Source of the DNA: Avena insularis
Taxonomy: Eukaryota > Streptophyta > Magnoliopsida > Poales > Poaceae
Assembly (NCBI GenBank): GCA_023614405.1
Contig: CM042694.1
Span: 131,569,711 to 131,633,710 of the forward strand
Direction of reading: 5' to 3'
DNA: 64,000 nucleotides
The translations under genes and the position numbers were made by a program. The notes beneath the pieces are model-generated. The model did not search any database, was not told the DNA's origin, and worked only from the letters and a program-made list of their open reading frames with translations. This document shows, piece after piece, positions 13,628 through 25,522 of this stretch (positions are counted from its first letter, which is position 1; the number at the start of each line of letters is the position of its first letter).

Positions 13628-15006
13628 TAATACATTTCAAATGTATCTATTTTTCTAAGTACTTTGCTCGATGATTTATTCTGGGATCTCACCAAACTAG
13701 GATAAAACTGCTGAATTTAACATTGTTTTTAGCAAAAGTATTTTTCTGTCTTTTCATGCAGGAAATTAAATCGGAAAAAATACCACGCCAGTTTTTCATC
13801 GGAACAAGGACCCTGGGAGTTGGAAACTCACGAGGGAGGTCTCGAGGCCCGAATGAGCCTAGGTGGTGCGGCCACTGGTGGGCCCTGCACCACCCAGGCC
13901 TGTTTGGCCCTCGAGTGTCGCCTCGCCTCCTTTCGCGTACCCCTTTATATACCTCAAAATTTACCTGGTCAGAAGCACGAAGCTTTTTCACAAAACATAG
14001 TGCCGCCACCATCACGATCTTCATTTTTTGAGGTCAGATTGATCCTGCTCTCCATGCCATAGAGGGGGATTTCGAGGCCATCTTCACCATCATCATCACC
14101 AACGTCATCTCCATCAACCATGTTCTCCCTCTCCCTCTCCATGAGTGAGTAGTTCTCTGTAGCATGTAGGCATGTGAGGTGGATGGGTATTAGATGAGCT
14201 TGATCATGTAATACTGCATATATGTCGAGATTTGAGGTGTTTATCTTGAGGATATTCTTGTATGAGTGTTGATGCACTTTTGCTATGCTAAATGCTTGTT
14301 ACTTGGGACTGAGTGATATGATTTTAGTACTGAACTTTTATTAACCCATCATATATATATATATATATGAGTTTGGTATTTATCTACAAAGTGTATTACC
14401 TATTATTATGTTGAACCTGCGAACCCTAAAGTGACAATTAGGGAAATCACGGGGATATGTGATAGTTTGAGGATTATGTGTGTTCATGGAGTGTTAATAT
14501 ATTGTTCTAGACTATTCGAAAGGTTAGAACTTAACTACCTGCAATTCCAAATTGGCCCTCGTGAAATGGGCAGGTGGGACAATAGATGTTAAGCAAATTA
14601 TCTTGGTTAGTACGCACAACTATATTTGGAACACATACTTACACACAACAAAGTTAGAGATAAGCACCATGTTATTTGTATTTATATTATATTATCGATC
14701 ATATTCATGCAACATCTTGGTATCACATCATGCCTATGCTTTTAGCCACTAAAAGTTACAAGTTCAATACTTTCGGTGAAAACAAAAAATCTGATGTTAT
14801 TGTTTACTTTTTGCTTTACTATTTTGTTTCCACTACTGCAATCACCACTTGTTTCTCGAGAATATTGATGCATATGCATGGTTGAGATTGACGTCTCAAT
14901 TGCTAAAATCTTATTAGTATTCTTGTGCTCCCCTTGTGCCGAACTATAAATATGGGTAGTACTTCTCCTCGAAGATTTTAGCACTCCCCTATACTTGTGG
15001 GCATCA
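13628..15006 (+). mobile_element. Decayed solo LTR, gypsy type
   Basis: Starts TAATACATTTCAAATGTATC, a mutated form of the TGATAC start seen in the LTRs at 37851, 51605 and 62750. It ends CCCCTATACTTGTGGGCATCA, a common Triticeae gypsy LTR end. Inside are a TATA-like CCTTTATATACC near 13941 and the block CTCCATGAGTGAGTAGTTC near 14138. Flanks AGTGT (left) and GGTGC (right) could be a degraded 5-bp target duplication. No internal domain adjoins it. Confidence 0.55.
14350..14368. repeat. (AT)n microsatellite
   Basis: An uninterrupted run of alternating A and T of about 19 bases inside the decayed solo LTR. It could be length-polymorphic. Confidence 0.9.
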
Positions 15007-15071
15007 GGTGCGTGTCAATTCGGCCTACCGTTATTAGAGGAAAAATATGAGATCTACTTGTCAAAATTTTA

Positions 15072-15393
15072 GGGCATGTACGATGGGATGATATGGGATG
15101 GCGTCAGCATTCCCTTCGGGTTGTGACGCCAGAGTGTTTCTTAACTGAAAAAGAGAGAGTGAAGATAGATAGCTTGCCTTCCCTTGGTTAAGAGATGATC
15201 CAATAAGGAAAGACTATTTTGTCTATTATACAAAATGGTTTCCCTTATTAACCAATTTTTACTAAAACTTAATTAACTATCATTAATTATTAGAAAGCCA
15301 ATTGGACATAATACATGTACGACTTATTTTTGTTGTCTTCTCTAGATAACGAAGGGCTAAAAGGACTCGTCTTCTCTATCATTATACACGTTC
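15072..15393. mobile_element. Tourist-like (PIF/Harbinger) MITE
   Basis: Ends are GGGCATGTACGATGG on the left and, reverse-complemented, GAACGTGTATAATGA on the right: imperfect inverted repeats. Both sides are flanked by TTA (15069-15071 and 15394-15396), the usual 3-bp target duplication of this superfamily. About 320 bp, AT-rich, no coding capacity. Confidence 0.6.
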
Positions 15394-15396
15394 TTA

Positions 15397-16639
15397 GATG
15401 GATAAATGGGCACGCGGGTAGGATACAATGAATATGATAAATATGGGTAATTTTTGTCACGTCTCTTTACCCTAATAGGGTTTTCACCTTGCGCTGCTAA
15501 GGGAATGTACAACGTGGACACTAGGATAATTTTCATGGACGATTAGCAGTTCCATATTCGTAGTGTCTAAGGCAGCGACGCAAGATAAAGTGGTGATGCT
15601 TAGCCTATTTTTTTTTATGTACAAGGCAAAGCAAGAAGGGATCGTGTGCAACAGCTGGACATTTTATCACGCCTGGTTAGCGTCTCCCGTTTGGAACACA
15701 GACACTTAGGAAACAATATGATTCTCTGCTAATTTTTTTGACAGGTGATTCTCTGCTATTTTTGTCCACCTCAAGCGTAACCCGGACTTTTGGAACCTGG
15801 GGACGCACCTCTCCTATATCTGAGCGTTAATTTGCTGCTATGAGGACAAGGTAACATTTAAAGCATTAAAACCATTTGTAAAAGAAAAAAAATTGACCAT
15901 ACATAGAAGAATATGGAAGGAATAAACTGCAAGTTGACATAGGAATAAATGCTAGTACCATAAATAGCATTAAAACGTTATGACCATCTTTGGCACATGG
16001 CAGTTAATTGGGTCATTTAAACTTGGGTTTCCTCTAAATAATTCAGAGAAGCTGTAACAATTACCAACATGCACACTAATCATTTTTCCCCATGTACAAT
16101 TATATAGATTAATTACGCGAATTAGGACGATGGCCATTAGCATGACTATATTGTACACATATTTAAGTGTTTGTATTTTCTCTTTCATTTTGAATTCAAT
16201 CAACGGTCACAGTACATTAAGAAATCGAAGAGCAGTAGAAATCTAGCACAAAAAGTTATCTATATTAAACACTAACCAGGCGTTGACAATGAATGCTTAT
16301 TGAACAGCAGAACTCACAGAGTTAATGAGATACATGCATATGCTTCATCGGTGACGTCGGTGGTGGGTCCCAGCGAAATAAATTGTCCATTAGTAAATGA
16401 ACATTACAGAGGAATATGCCATCTTTTACTTGTAATACAATGTAATAAATGCATCAACAATACTAATAACGAATGGTTCTGGATGGTGAGCCGACGGTGG
16501 GATTTAGGGTGGGGGTAGTCCCAGGTTCTCCAAGGCATTTTCGACCTCAAGCGCCTCTTTTAACGTCCGACATTGTACCTGTCCTGAGGGGTACCTATTG
16601 CATGTTCCTTCCTAAATAAAAGAATTAAATACACTATTA
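15397..16639. other. Unassigned intergenic sequence
   Basis: No gene supported. A GGGAATGTACAACG string near 15501 resembles a second Tourist-type end, but I could not find its partner. Short open frames here have no recognisable content. Confidence 0.35.
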
Positions 16640-17881
16640 GTCACCGTACTTGTCTATATAGCTCGGTTCTACAAATTACGGTCACCGAATACGCAGATGT
16701 CCCATTAGTGGGAACTTTTCAGTGTATGGCGTAGGTATTGGGTGAGCGTGGTATACGTGGCCACTAAACTTGAGTGGTGGAGGGGGTATGTTTTTGAATT
16801 GAAGATTTTCATGGGGTTTTATGCAAATTACGGGCAGTTAGTAGAACCCCTTCTTCTCCGCGCAAACTTAGAGCCAAAATTCCCCTCCCTTGCTGTCGGA
16901 GCCAAACCCTAGGAGCTGACGGAGCTGGTTCGCTGCCACCGAAGCTGGTTCATTGCCGCTGGATCTCCTCCTTTGCCTCTTCGGTGATATCTTCTACAAG
17001 CTTGTGCCGCCGTTGGGGCCCCTTCATTCCCATCATACACTGCCCCGACTGTGGCCACATGGTGAAGCTCGAAACCTTCAGCATGCCCAAGCAATGCTCC
17101 TTCTTAGGATTGGTGTTCCCTTCCAGCTTTAGCTTGTGTTCTATTTAATGCTCAATCTCTGCCTTTACTTGGGTTCTTATCTTCCTTTGCGCCTTCTTCT
17201 CGTCACCACCAGGGTTGGCTGCATCCAAGTCATCATCGCCATCAGCCAGGTCATACTCTGAATCCACATAATCTGCATCATAAGAATCTTGTCCAGACAA
17301 TGCTACTTCCTCTACATCAATACCCTTCTTAGTAAGCTTGCTCTCTGGCCTCAATTCCTCTCTTCTTACTACTCTATTTTTCTCAATTATCTTTGGATAC
17401 TAAACCTGTATTGGAACAACTACTTCTTCATTCATTTGGGTAGGTGCTTCTTCTTTCATTTGGGTAGGTGCTTCAACTGTCAGCAGGGGCTTACAAGAAC
17501 TGATGACAGGAGGTACTACAGGGGCTTACAAGGACTGATTTAGAGAATTGGTATCAGGTAGTGAACCTTCAATCTCCCCTGCATTATGCTATTCAATGGA
17601 ACCTCCTCCTCGGACGATCGCGAAGATGATGGAATAGTGGAGCTCACCATTGATTTTGTCGCTGAGGTGTGAGGGAAGATGCGCAGGGCTGGAAACTAGC
17701 GGAGGGCCTCTTCGCAAAACTACAACGTCGCTGAGACAAGGAAACGACGTAAAGTCACGACAAGTGGGGTCCGTGAGAGCCACATTAGACAAAATTACGG
17801 CGTACCATTGCAGTGACCGTGTATGACTCGGCTGCGCGTATTAAGTGTGACTGTAATATGCATATCCCAATGTACGGTGAC
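16640..17881. mobile_element. Possible Mutator-like element
   Basis: An exact 10-bp inverted pair, GTCACCGTAC at 16640 and its complement at 17872-17881, bounds the region. A second inner pair (ACGGTCACCG near 16678; CAGTGACCGTG near 17811) lies inside, so the terminal repeats may be about 60-70 bp and diverged. The interior includes an acidic open frame on the minus strand. No 9-bp target duplication is visible, which keeps this tentative. Confidence 0.35.
17145..17354 (-). pseudogene. Acidic ORF, possible MULE transposase N-terminal remnant
   Basis: A 69-residue frame rich in Asp and Tyr (DSYDADYVDSEYDLADGDDD) ending in a short basic segment. Acidic stretches of this kind occur in the N-terminal part of plant MuDR-type transposases. 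Upstream in the same strand (to about 17560) the reading continues with stops and two copies of an APTQM-containing repeat. No DDE domain or zinc knuckle was seen. It could instead be an unrelated low-complexity ORF. Confidence 0.3.
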
Positions 17882-17939
17882 CAAGCCAAGTTATGCACTG
17901 AATAAATTTTCTTCAGATCCTTCCCCAATAGATTTGGAG

Positions 17940-18571
17940 ATCAGTCTATCCAAGCAAGGATGGTGTGGCGGTGGCGCCATCCTCGTGGTGAATTTGTGTC
18001 CTCAGGCTCTGCCGCTGCGGCGGCGTTTGCTCCAGCGTCGGTCTGGAACCTGGGAGGTAGTCTAGGAGCGGATACACATTGTGATCTGCATCGACGGCAT
18101 CTGGAAGATGGTGGATCGTGTGTTGGGTCTGTGGTTCGTGGATGGCAGGTGTGGCTTCCTTCTTCGATGTCTTAGTCGTGCAGAGGGGCTAGATCTGGAG
18201 CTCGATGGCGTGTCCGGGGTGTTGCCCCGGTCTGATTCGTTCAACGGCAATGGTTTCACCTTAGGTGAGCCACCTTGGAGGTCCGCAAAGCTGCATGTCA
18301 GCGATGGAGCCGCATCGAGCTCGGGTGAGGAGGTGATCCATCTTTCTTTCCTTTGGTGGCCGCTATGGTGGTGCCGGAGACAGGTGATGGGCGTCGACGT
18401 CATGCTCAGAGGTTTCTTCGGTTTAGATTGTTTTCTTTCTTGGACGGTGGTCCTTTGCGCAAAAGCTTGCGTTTTGCTGTCTTTTCAGTTTTGTCAGGTC
18501 GATGTTTACATGGCTTGTACAATGATCTTTATAATATATAAATAAGACACGTATTACTGTAGAAAAAAAAG
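17940..18571 (+). mobile_element. Possible retroposon 3' tail
   Basis: GC-rich sequence that ends in an AT-rich segment (ATAATATATAAATAAGACACG) followed by a run of eight A at about 18564. This is like the 3' end of plant LINE-type insertions. No reverse transcriptase sequence is present. The 154-codon frame here has no recognisable domain. Confidence 0.3.
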
Positions 18572-18884
18572 TTATGCGGACAAATCGGGTGACTAACTGT
18601 GTATTTAACTTGTAAATAAAATGTACACATGGCAACAACGTTTCCCTCTTTGATTCTCTGCTCATCGATCCCATTCGTTCCATCTCAGTCGTTCAACTCC
18701 ACGATCGGACGGACGTTGAGCTCCTAGTATATGATCCCGGGATCCGCTGGGCCCAGTTTCTCCCCCAACCTCCGCTGCATCCTCGCGAACAAACCCCGAA
18801 TCCAAATCCTCCCACCCCATTTCCATCTCTCCCTCCCTCCTCAGATCACGAGCAGCAGGGGAGACCCGATCGGAAGCACCGGAG

Positions 18885-20423
18885 ATGATGCACGGCGCGG
18901 GATCGGCGGCGTCCGACGACGCGGCGGCGGCGGCGTCGCTGGAGCTGCAGGAGTCCGGGTGGGAGGAGCTGCGGCGGGAGGCGCGGAAGCTGGAGGGGGA
19001 CCTGGACGTGAAGCTCTCCTCCTACGCGCGCCTCGCCGCGCGCTCCTCGTCCTCCTCCTCGTCGGCGGCGCCGGCATCCTCCCCCACCGCCGACCGCTCC
19101 TCCTGGAAGTCCACGGAGCTCGAGATCCAGGCGCTGCTCGACAAGCTGCAGGATGTCAACGACGCCATGAGCCGCTGCGCCGCGCCCGCCGCCCCCACCA
19201 CCGCCTCCGTCTCCCAGAAGCTCGCGCGCCACCGCGACATCCTGCACGAGTTCACGCAGGTCCTCCTTCCTTCTTCCCCCCAGTCCCCCACCCACCACCT
19301 CCACTCTCTGCTCCGCTCGCTAAAGCTCGTTGGTTTGGTTGATCCGATCGATCGGAACAGGAGTTCAGGAGGACGCGGGGGAACCTGAGCTCCATGAGGG
19401 AGCACGCGGATCTCCTAAGCTCCGTGCGCGGCGACATCACCGAGTCCAAGGTTCGTGTGCTCTCAACTTCTCATGATCTCATCACCCCAAGTGTTGCAGT
19501 GAGTGTGTGTGTAGTGTCAGTCTGATCACTGCAAGTTCTGTTCTCTAGGCTACCGGCGGCATGTCGCCCCGGGTGCATTTGCTCCGGGAGAGGGCTTCGA
19601 TTCATGGCAGCATCAACCAGGTACGGTTCCAGACTTCCAGTAGTTCAGTTAGACAATGGCTATGCACTGATCTAAAATATTGTTCAACTACATCCAGTTG
19701 CTTAGGGTTGCTCACTTGCCTCTGGAGGGATCCACATTTAGATTTGCAATGTTCATCGTTAGCTCCTGTCAATTCTGCATTCTCTGATCCGATGCACCAG
19801 ATCATTATATATCTGTGACTGATGTCCCATGCGATGTGAAACTCAGGGGGCAGTATGCTCCTTGCACCCTAGTGCTATACCATTCAGCCATGCCACTAAG
19901 TCTGAACACAACAATAGCAAGGACAGGGTGTTAGGAACACTTACCACCAAGTTTTCTGCAGTGGTTCGTGAAACGACATGTGAACCTTAAATAATGATTT
20001 GAGTGACACTGTCAACAATTGTTTGTTATGAACTCTAGCTCATCTTGCACAAGGCATTGAGTTCCAGCTTTTCCCCAAATTCCAGATCGATGAGGTAATT
20101 GGCCAAGCTCAAAGCACAAGGTCAGCCCTATCCAATCAGAGGGCCTTGTTTGGAGATGTCCAGGGAAAAGTGAAGCAGCTGGGTGAAAAATTCCCCGTAG
20201 TCCGAGGCCTTCTTGGTATTGTATCTACCCCACTTTCCACAATGGACATTTAGTCTTTTGTCAGGCATCGTGTGCTCTGTGTTATATATTAGACCCTAGC
20301 TATTGAACACATACTTGTTTTGCAGGCGCTATCAAGAGGAAGAAGTCAAAGGACACCATCATTCTTTCAGCAGTAATCGCGGCCTGCACCATCTTTTTGA
20401 TCATTTACTGGCTCTCGAAGTGA
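18885..20423 (+). CDS. GOS12: Golgi Qb-SNARE, GOS1/GOS12 type (five exons)
   Basis: Golgi SNAP receptor complex member 1, a tail-anchored SNARE that works in vesicle fusion within the Golgi and between ER and Golgi. Exons: 18885-19259, 19361-19450, 19549-19620, 20086-20215, 20326-20423; all introns are GT...AG and the frame holds, giving 254 aa. Residues about 17-45 hold the conserved LQESGWEELRREARKLEGDL start of plant GOS12. A serine-rich low-complexity stretch follows. The SNARE helix region is about 160-222 (LRERASIHGSIN, then IDEVIGQAQSTR). A C-terminal membrane anchor (about 233-252) ends YWLSK. The length is near the roughly 250 aa of the family. The first of two adjacent ATGs is chosen; starting at the next (18888) would lose one residue. 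Exon 1 is very GC-rich, as is common in grasses. Converges with the gene at 21339-25350. Confidence 0.93.
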
Positions 20424-21338
20424 TAGGAGTGTTGCTAGAGAAGTTCGCGCGGCGACGGCTTCCCCTCGGGGCATGGAATGGCTGACGACAGATGGCATGA
20501 TAAATACTGTGTGATGATTCATTTGTTAGTTGCTCAGACAATGGAACGGGAGATTCTGTTGTCTTTAGCTTCCACCAAGCTGCCCTTGACACACCTTGTT
20601 TCTGGAGATCTCCCCTATCACGCATATCTATAGCAATCTTGCTTGCTGAATTGCCTTTGAGACCACGCCATGCTGGTCGAGTAAATATGATGGCACTCTT
20701 CTGATACTTTTATATCCTGAATCCTGGAAATTTTCCTGTTCTTGCGTGGATTGAACTGTTGCTTGGGAAAAATATAGCGTTCTATGGGACAAAGCCTTAA
20801 ACTGCAACATATAATGCACTGCGATATTGTTGTAACTCAATGCAATTGCAGATTCATTATCACCGTGATCAAAGATTACAATATTGATCTCAACATACAG
20901 TCAGGTAGCGGCCAAATAGGCTCTTGGTATCACAAAAAAACAAGTTCAGCATCAACAGTTATAGTTTGGTTCCCAGGATCCATTTCCCACCCACAAACCA
21001 CCTTAAATACACTCCTTAAGATACGTAACTTAAATTAATAATTTGAGGTTCCCTTTCACTCTACAAAAATACTATGTACACCAAACTGACGAGCTTTCAC
21101 CATTCTGGTGCCGAAAAATTAACCGTTCCACCCTGTACGAAAAAAAAAACTGCTTGGTTAGCAGCCTCACCCTGATCTTATCTGGCTTTAGAGTCAGACA
21201 CCAAATGGCCCCTTTGCGCAGCGAAGGAAGCTAGTCTGGGGCATCTCAGCAGGGCTCCTTCACGGCGTTACATTTGGTGACCATGTTGCTGAAGGCAGAC
21301 GGAAGGTACAAGGGCAACCGATTTGCTCACTGCGGAAA
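20424..21338. other. Intergenic sequence between convergent genes
   Basis: Holds the 3' untranslated regions of both flanking genes. No further coding or repeat signal seen. Poly(A) sites cannot be fixed by eye. Confidence 0.6.
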
Positions 21339-24300
21339 TCAGACCCCATACAGGGGCAGAGCCACTCTGACAAACGAGTAACAGAGCGCCCCCGTGAAGA
21401 CGTAGCTGTCGACCCGATCAAGAATCCCACCTGCATTGCAGCTTTCTGTCATGTTCATGCGCAAGCTATGACATGATGGCATATAAGATACTCCCTCCGT
21501 TTCAAAATATAAGATGTTTTAGCTTTGTGAAGGGAGTGTATCTAGACCCTTAAAGCTAAAACATCTTATATTTTGAAACGGAGGGAGTACTTGCTAAAAA
21601 GGCTTATATTGTGAAACAGAGGGAGTACATTAGTATATGAGATACATGATGTCAATGCAACAACCCCTTTCAAGTACAGGGACAAAACAATTGGAAAGGA
21701 GATGTGTCGTACAGAACATAGCTTGGTGTTAGCTCCATATATTTACGTAATGTGTTGGATGTCTACCATTGTAGGTGCACCTTGTACCGTAATCCAAGTG
21801 TGGACAAGTGTCAAGTTGATAATGGGTGAAAATATCCAGACTCTTCATTGATTAATTCCGTGGTAGACATAAAACAGATAGAATTGAATGGAATAATACT
21901 GCCAAAAACTTGGCATAACACAACATGAAATTATGTGTCCAGTGAGGCTCTAAGAAGATTCCAACTCTCACATGACTCTGAGCAGCAAATGAAATACTGT
22001 AACAAGACAGCTAAGAGTGTTTACCATGGCCAGGAATGAGTGATCCAGAGTCCTTCACACCAGCATCACGCTTAATCAAAGATTCAATAAGATCCCCGAA
22101 CAACGAACCCAGAAAGATCAGGATTCCATAAGCAGTAGCACTGATTTCAATCAATGAAATAATTAGGCACGGCAGCCAAGTTCCATGCAAATATTTCATT
22201 CAAGATACAAGTGCACAATCAATATGGGAATCTAAACTCAAAAATAAATAAATGGTATCACATGACATGTCAACCTTTTTTTAAGCTAATAGGGTATAAC
22301 CAAATAATATCTTTCTTTATATAAAATCTCAAGGATAGTATGAACAGCCTTGTTAAATTTTTAGAGTAGATTAATACTGTACAGATAAGTTAAGAAAATA
22401 TTGAAAAGAGCTAGCTACCCCAGCTACTGGGAGATACCAAAACTGACCTTTTTTGGAAAACTCTAGATGTAGGTAAGTCCACATCAACAGAAGTTTTCCA
22501 TCAAAACTTATCAAGAGCCATATATTCCGTTGTGACGAGATAACGTCTAATGACAAATGAGTTCCAATGGAGTTACCAAAAAAGTCCTGGCTTTTGTGTA
22601 TTTGTTGTTAATATGTTGAAGCAAACTAATAAATTATGTGGTACTATCTTGTCCACCATAAAACCTAAATTTGATGGTTTATTGCAGTCAAGTAACCAAT
22701 CTTTAAGAGTTCAGTAAAGAAAATCAATGTTTCAGTACTAGGACAGTCAAAAACCAATAATAATAGAAAGGTGTCAGAAGATAGCTATACCTCAACAGTG
22801 ATCTTGGCCAGCGAAAGAGAGCTGACAGAAGCACAGTCGTAAGCACACAGCCAGTTAGACCGGCTAAAGCACCTTCCAGGGTCTTCTTAGGGCTTATGTT
22901 AGTCAAAGGAGTACGACCAAATGCCTGAAACAGAAATTGAATAACAAGATTACATGATTTACTTCTTTTCAAGTACACAACATTTCCAAATAAAGCACTT
23001 GTCGAGAGAAATACAGACAAGATAAATGTCTTCTCATTAACAAACATGCGTAGCAGTGGAAGCATGCATGTCAATAAATTATAGTAGTTACTCTGGCAGG
23101 GAAAAATTAAGCTCACAGTTGAAATGTGATCTGACAGATTTTTTACCAGTGTGGTTTTGCTACATCAAAATGGCAATCTTAAAAGGTTGCCCAATAGTAG
23201 TTACACCATAAGCTGGATAGCTCCTCATGTCTGACAATCTTTTGTAGGAAAATTTTCTTGATGTACACACTAAACAGGATACCTACTAAGCTCGTTCAAA
23301 ACGAGTAATTTTTTATCACACAACTATAGGCCAAGTTGCTTCCAGATAAATCACGGAATGCGAAAAATGGCTGTGCTTCTACAATAACATGAAAAAAATG
23401 AAATGTGGTCAAATAAAATTGAAGCAAATTAGGATAGAGCATACCCTTCCACAGAGGAAAGCTGATGTATCAGCAGCAATAATGCTACTAATAGATATCA
23501 AGGTTGCTACAAGTCCAACTGTCCAGTGAGCTTGCCCACCTAGAAGTATTGGCCAATTATACGCTATACCTGGCAAAGAATACTGGTTATGACTTATAAC
23601 CCAAAAAATTCCATAAGCTTACCAAGAAAGAGAGAAACAATATAGCTACTTGCACTGTAAGCACTTTAAAAATACACTTTCTTATGAGCCCTTAAAATCA
23701 ATTAAACTATACAAAAATTAATCTCGGATAAGATTTTTTCATATGAATACTTAAAATCAAACAGAATGATGAATTCATAGAAGAAGTAGGCAGGGAAGTA
23801 CAAAGAGAATTTGATCAACCTACTTGTATTTAAGGCAGGAGCTGCTAGTCCACAACGGAGCTTGACCCAGAAAGAAGGAAGATATCCACAATAAAATAAA
23901 CCAAAAACTGAACTAGTTAGCTGCGCAAAACGGGGGTTTCCTCTTTGTAATAGCAAAGATATTGCGATAATAAATGCCGAAAACGTCAGGGGAACATCCA
24001 TTCGGCCATAGTACCTACACAAATATACAGGAGAGACATTAGAACTGGAAGGTGTAACCATAGTAACAGGAAATGACAACCGTTCTTCTGACACCCCCCA
24101 CCTCCATCACGCACACACAAAGACGAGCAACTCCTTTTGAGATTATGAATTGCTTACAAGTATTACGATCATTAAGCTATATATCCAGTTCATTCCTCTG
24201 AATTATTCAAAAATGATACCGGCGTCAGGACATGGTGATGCAAAACAAAGCATGCATGTTACTGATGTTTTTTGCTCTTACAGTCTAGATTAGTTTGTAT

Positions 24301-25350
24301 CCAAAACATAGATTCACTAGACGCCGCATTTTTACACTGAGAAAAATATCTAGAAAATGATTAAAGAAATGATGCTACAAGGCTCAGAAGCAATGAAGCA
24401 ACATCTGTAAACTGATGCCTCGAAAGTATATGATAATGCACTGATACTTCAAAATTCTGATTGGATCAGGCTGGAGCTAGGAGTTCCAATGCAGCAAATG
24501 CCGACAAACAATTTCAATTAGTTGCTACCTTCTTTAGTCAAAAGTTCCAATGCAGCAATGCCGACAAACAATTCCGATTAATTGCTACCTTCTTTGGTCA
24601 AAAGTCACAACAGGTGCGTCTACTCATCTCACGAATTCCCAGCAAAACCAAAGAGCCATCGAGCGAAGGCAATTTTACAGGCGGCTCACTCAGATCCGCA
24701 CTATGACCACAGCAACTGTGAACAATGTCAGCATACCTAGGACTAAAAGGATGAACCATTTATACCAAAAATCCCTCACTAAACACCACCTCAATCACAC
24801 TGATCAGTAATCACAGCATACTTCTAGCTTACTCTGACACGGAGCAGGAAATAATAAACGACAGGAGGCTTCCTTACAGCGTGAGGATGGGCATGAGAGC
24901 GCAGATGGCTGAGCAGACGCGGGACACGTAGCGTGGGGGCGGGGTGCCGCCGCCGACGGCGGTGCCGCGGACGAGCCCAAAGTATTCGCGTGCACCGGCT
25001 AGGCCGACAGCGGCCATGGCGGCGGCGAACACCCAGCCGCCGGCGACCACGACGCCGCCCGCGCCCACCCCGATGGCGATGCCCACGAGCACCCTCCGCT
25101 GCAGCTTCCGGGCCTTGTCGGTCTTCTCAGCGGCCTCCTCCGCGCTTCCTTCGTCGGCGGAGGCAGAAGCGGCGGCGGCGGCGACGGCAAGGAGCGGGAA
25201 GCGGCGGCGGAGGCGGAGGGGCGGCGGGGAGGGGAGGAGGAGGCGGAGGCGGAGTTGGGATTGGGGACGCGGTGCGGAGTGAAGGAGGAGAGGAGGGTGG
25301 AGGCGGGTGGCCGCCGCCGCCGACGCAGAAGCAGCAGCAGCGATGGCCAT
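21339..25350 (-). CDS. CDS4/CDS5: Plastid-type phosphatidate cytidylyltransferase (CDP-DAG synthase), six exons
   Basis: Makes CDP-diacylglycerol from phosphatidate and CTP, the precursor of phosphatidylglycerol. Exons in transcript order: 24878-25350, 23824-24014, 23445-23569, 22791-22924, 22025-22140, 21339-21430. All junctions are GT/AG and the joined frame gives 376 aa. The N-terminus is rich in Ala, Ser and Arg with few acids before about residue 64, like a chloroplast transit peptide. Several hydrophobic segments follow. The family signature spans exons 5-6: [13 protein letters not shown] at 328-340, then [11 protein letters not shown] to 354. [13 protein letters not shown] and FGRTPL also match the plant CDS4/CDS5 branch; I cannot tell which paralogue. 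Intron 5 carries a Stowaway MITE, and another lies just upstream of the ATG. No damage seen. Confidence 0.93.
21491..21587. mobile_element. Stowaway MITE in intron 5 of CDP-DAG synthase gene
   Basis: A 97-bp element with near-perfect inverted repeats beginning CTCCCTCCGTTTCAAAATAT, flanked by TA on both sides (21489-21490, 21588-21589). The arms pair over about 35 bp, so the RNA would form a strong hairpin in the intron. Confidence 0.9.
21600..21628. mobile_element. Stowaway end fragment
   Basis: GGCTTATATTGTGAAACAGA followed by GGGAGTA repeats the right arm of the MITE at 21491-21587, with changes. It looks like a second, partial terminus just downstream. Confidence 0.5.
24483..24605. repeat. 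61-bp tandem duplication in intron 1
   Basis: Two adjacent copies, starting at 24483 and 24544, share GTTCCAATGCAGCAA...GCCGACAAACAATT...TGCTACCTTCTTT with a few substitutions and a 1-bp indel. Located in intron 1 of the CDP-DAG synthase gene; no coding effect. Confidence 0.85.
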
Positions 25351-25464
25351 GGGAGATGGGTGGGGGGGGCGGAGAGTTCGATGTCAGAAAGGAGTTCTCC
25401 CTACCGTTGTTCTTTGGCAGGAGATGGCCATGTGTGAGGAAGAGAAAGAGTGCGATTAAATATA

Positions 25465-25520
25465 CTCCTCCGTCTCCAAATTTTGACAAATTCACCATAT
25501 ATATCTCGAGATGGAGGAAG
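25465..25520. mobile_element. Internally deleted mini Stowaway upstream of CDP-DAG synthase
   Basis: Ends CTCCTCCGTCTC on the left and CTTCCTCCATCTC on the right when reverse-complemented, flanked by TA (25463-25464, 25521-25522). Only 56 bp long. It lies about 115 bp upstream of the ATG at 25350, in the presumed 5' UTR or core promoter. Confidence 0.6.
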
Positions 25521-25522
25521 TA

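Noticed and set aside
15501..15870. Second Tourist MITE
   Set aside because: One end-like string only; no inverted partner or TTA/TAA duplication found.
18731..19342. 203-codon plus-strand ORF and large minus-strand ORFs over SNARE exon 1
   Set aside because: Shadows of the GC-rich first exon; the spliced SNARE frame explains the conservation.
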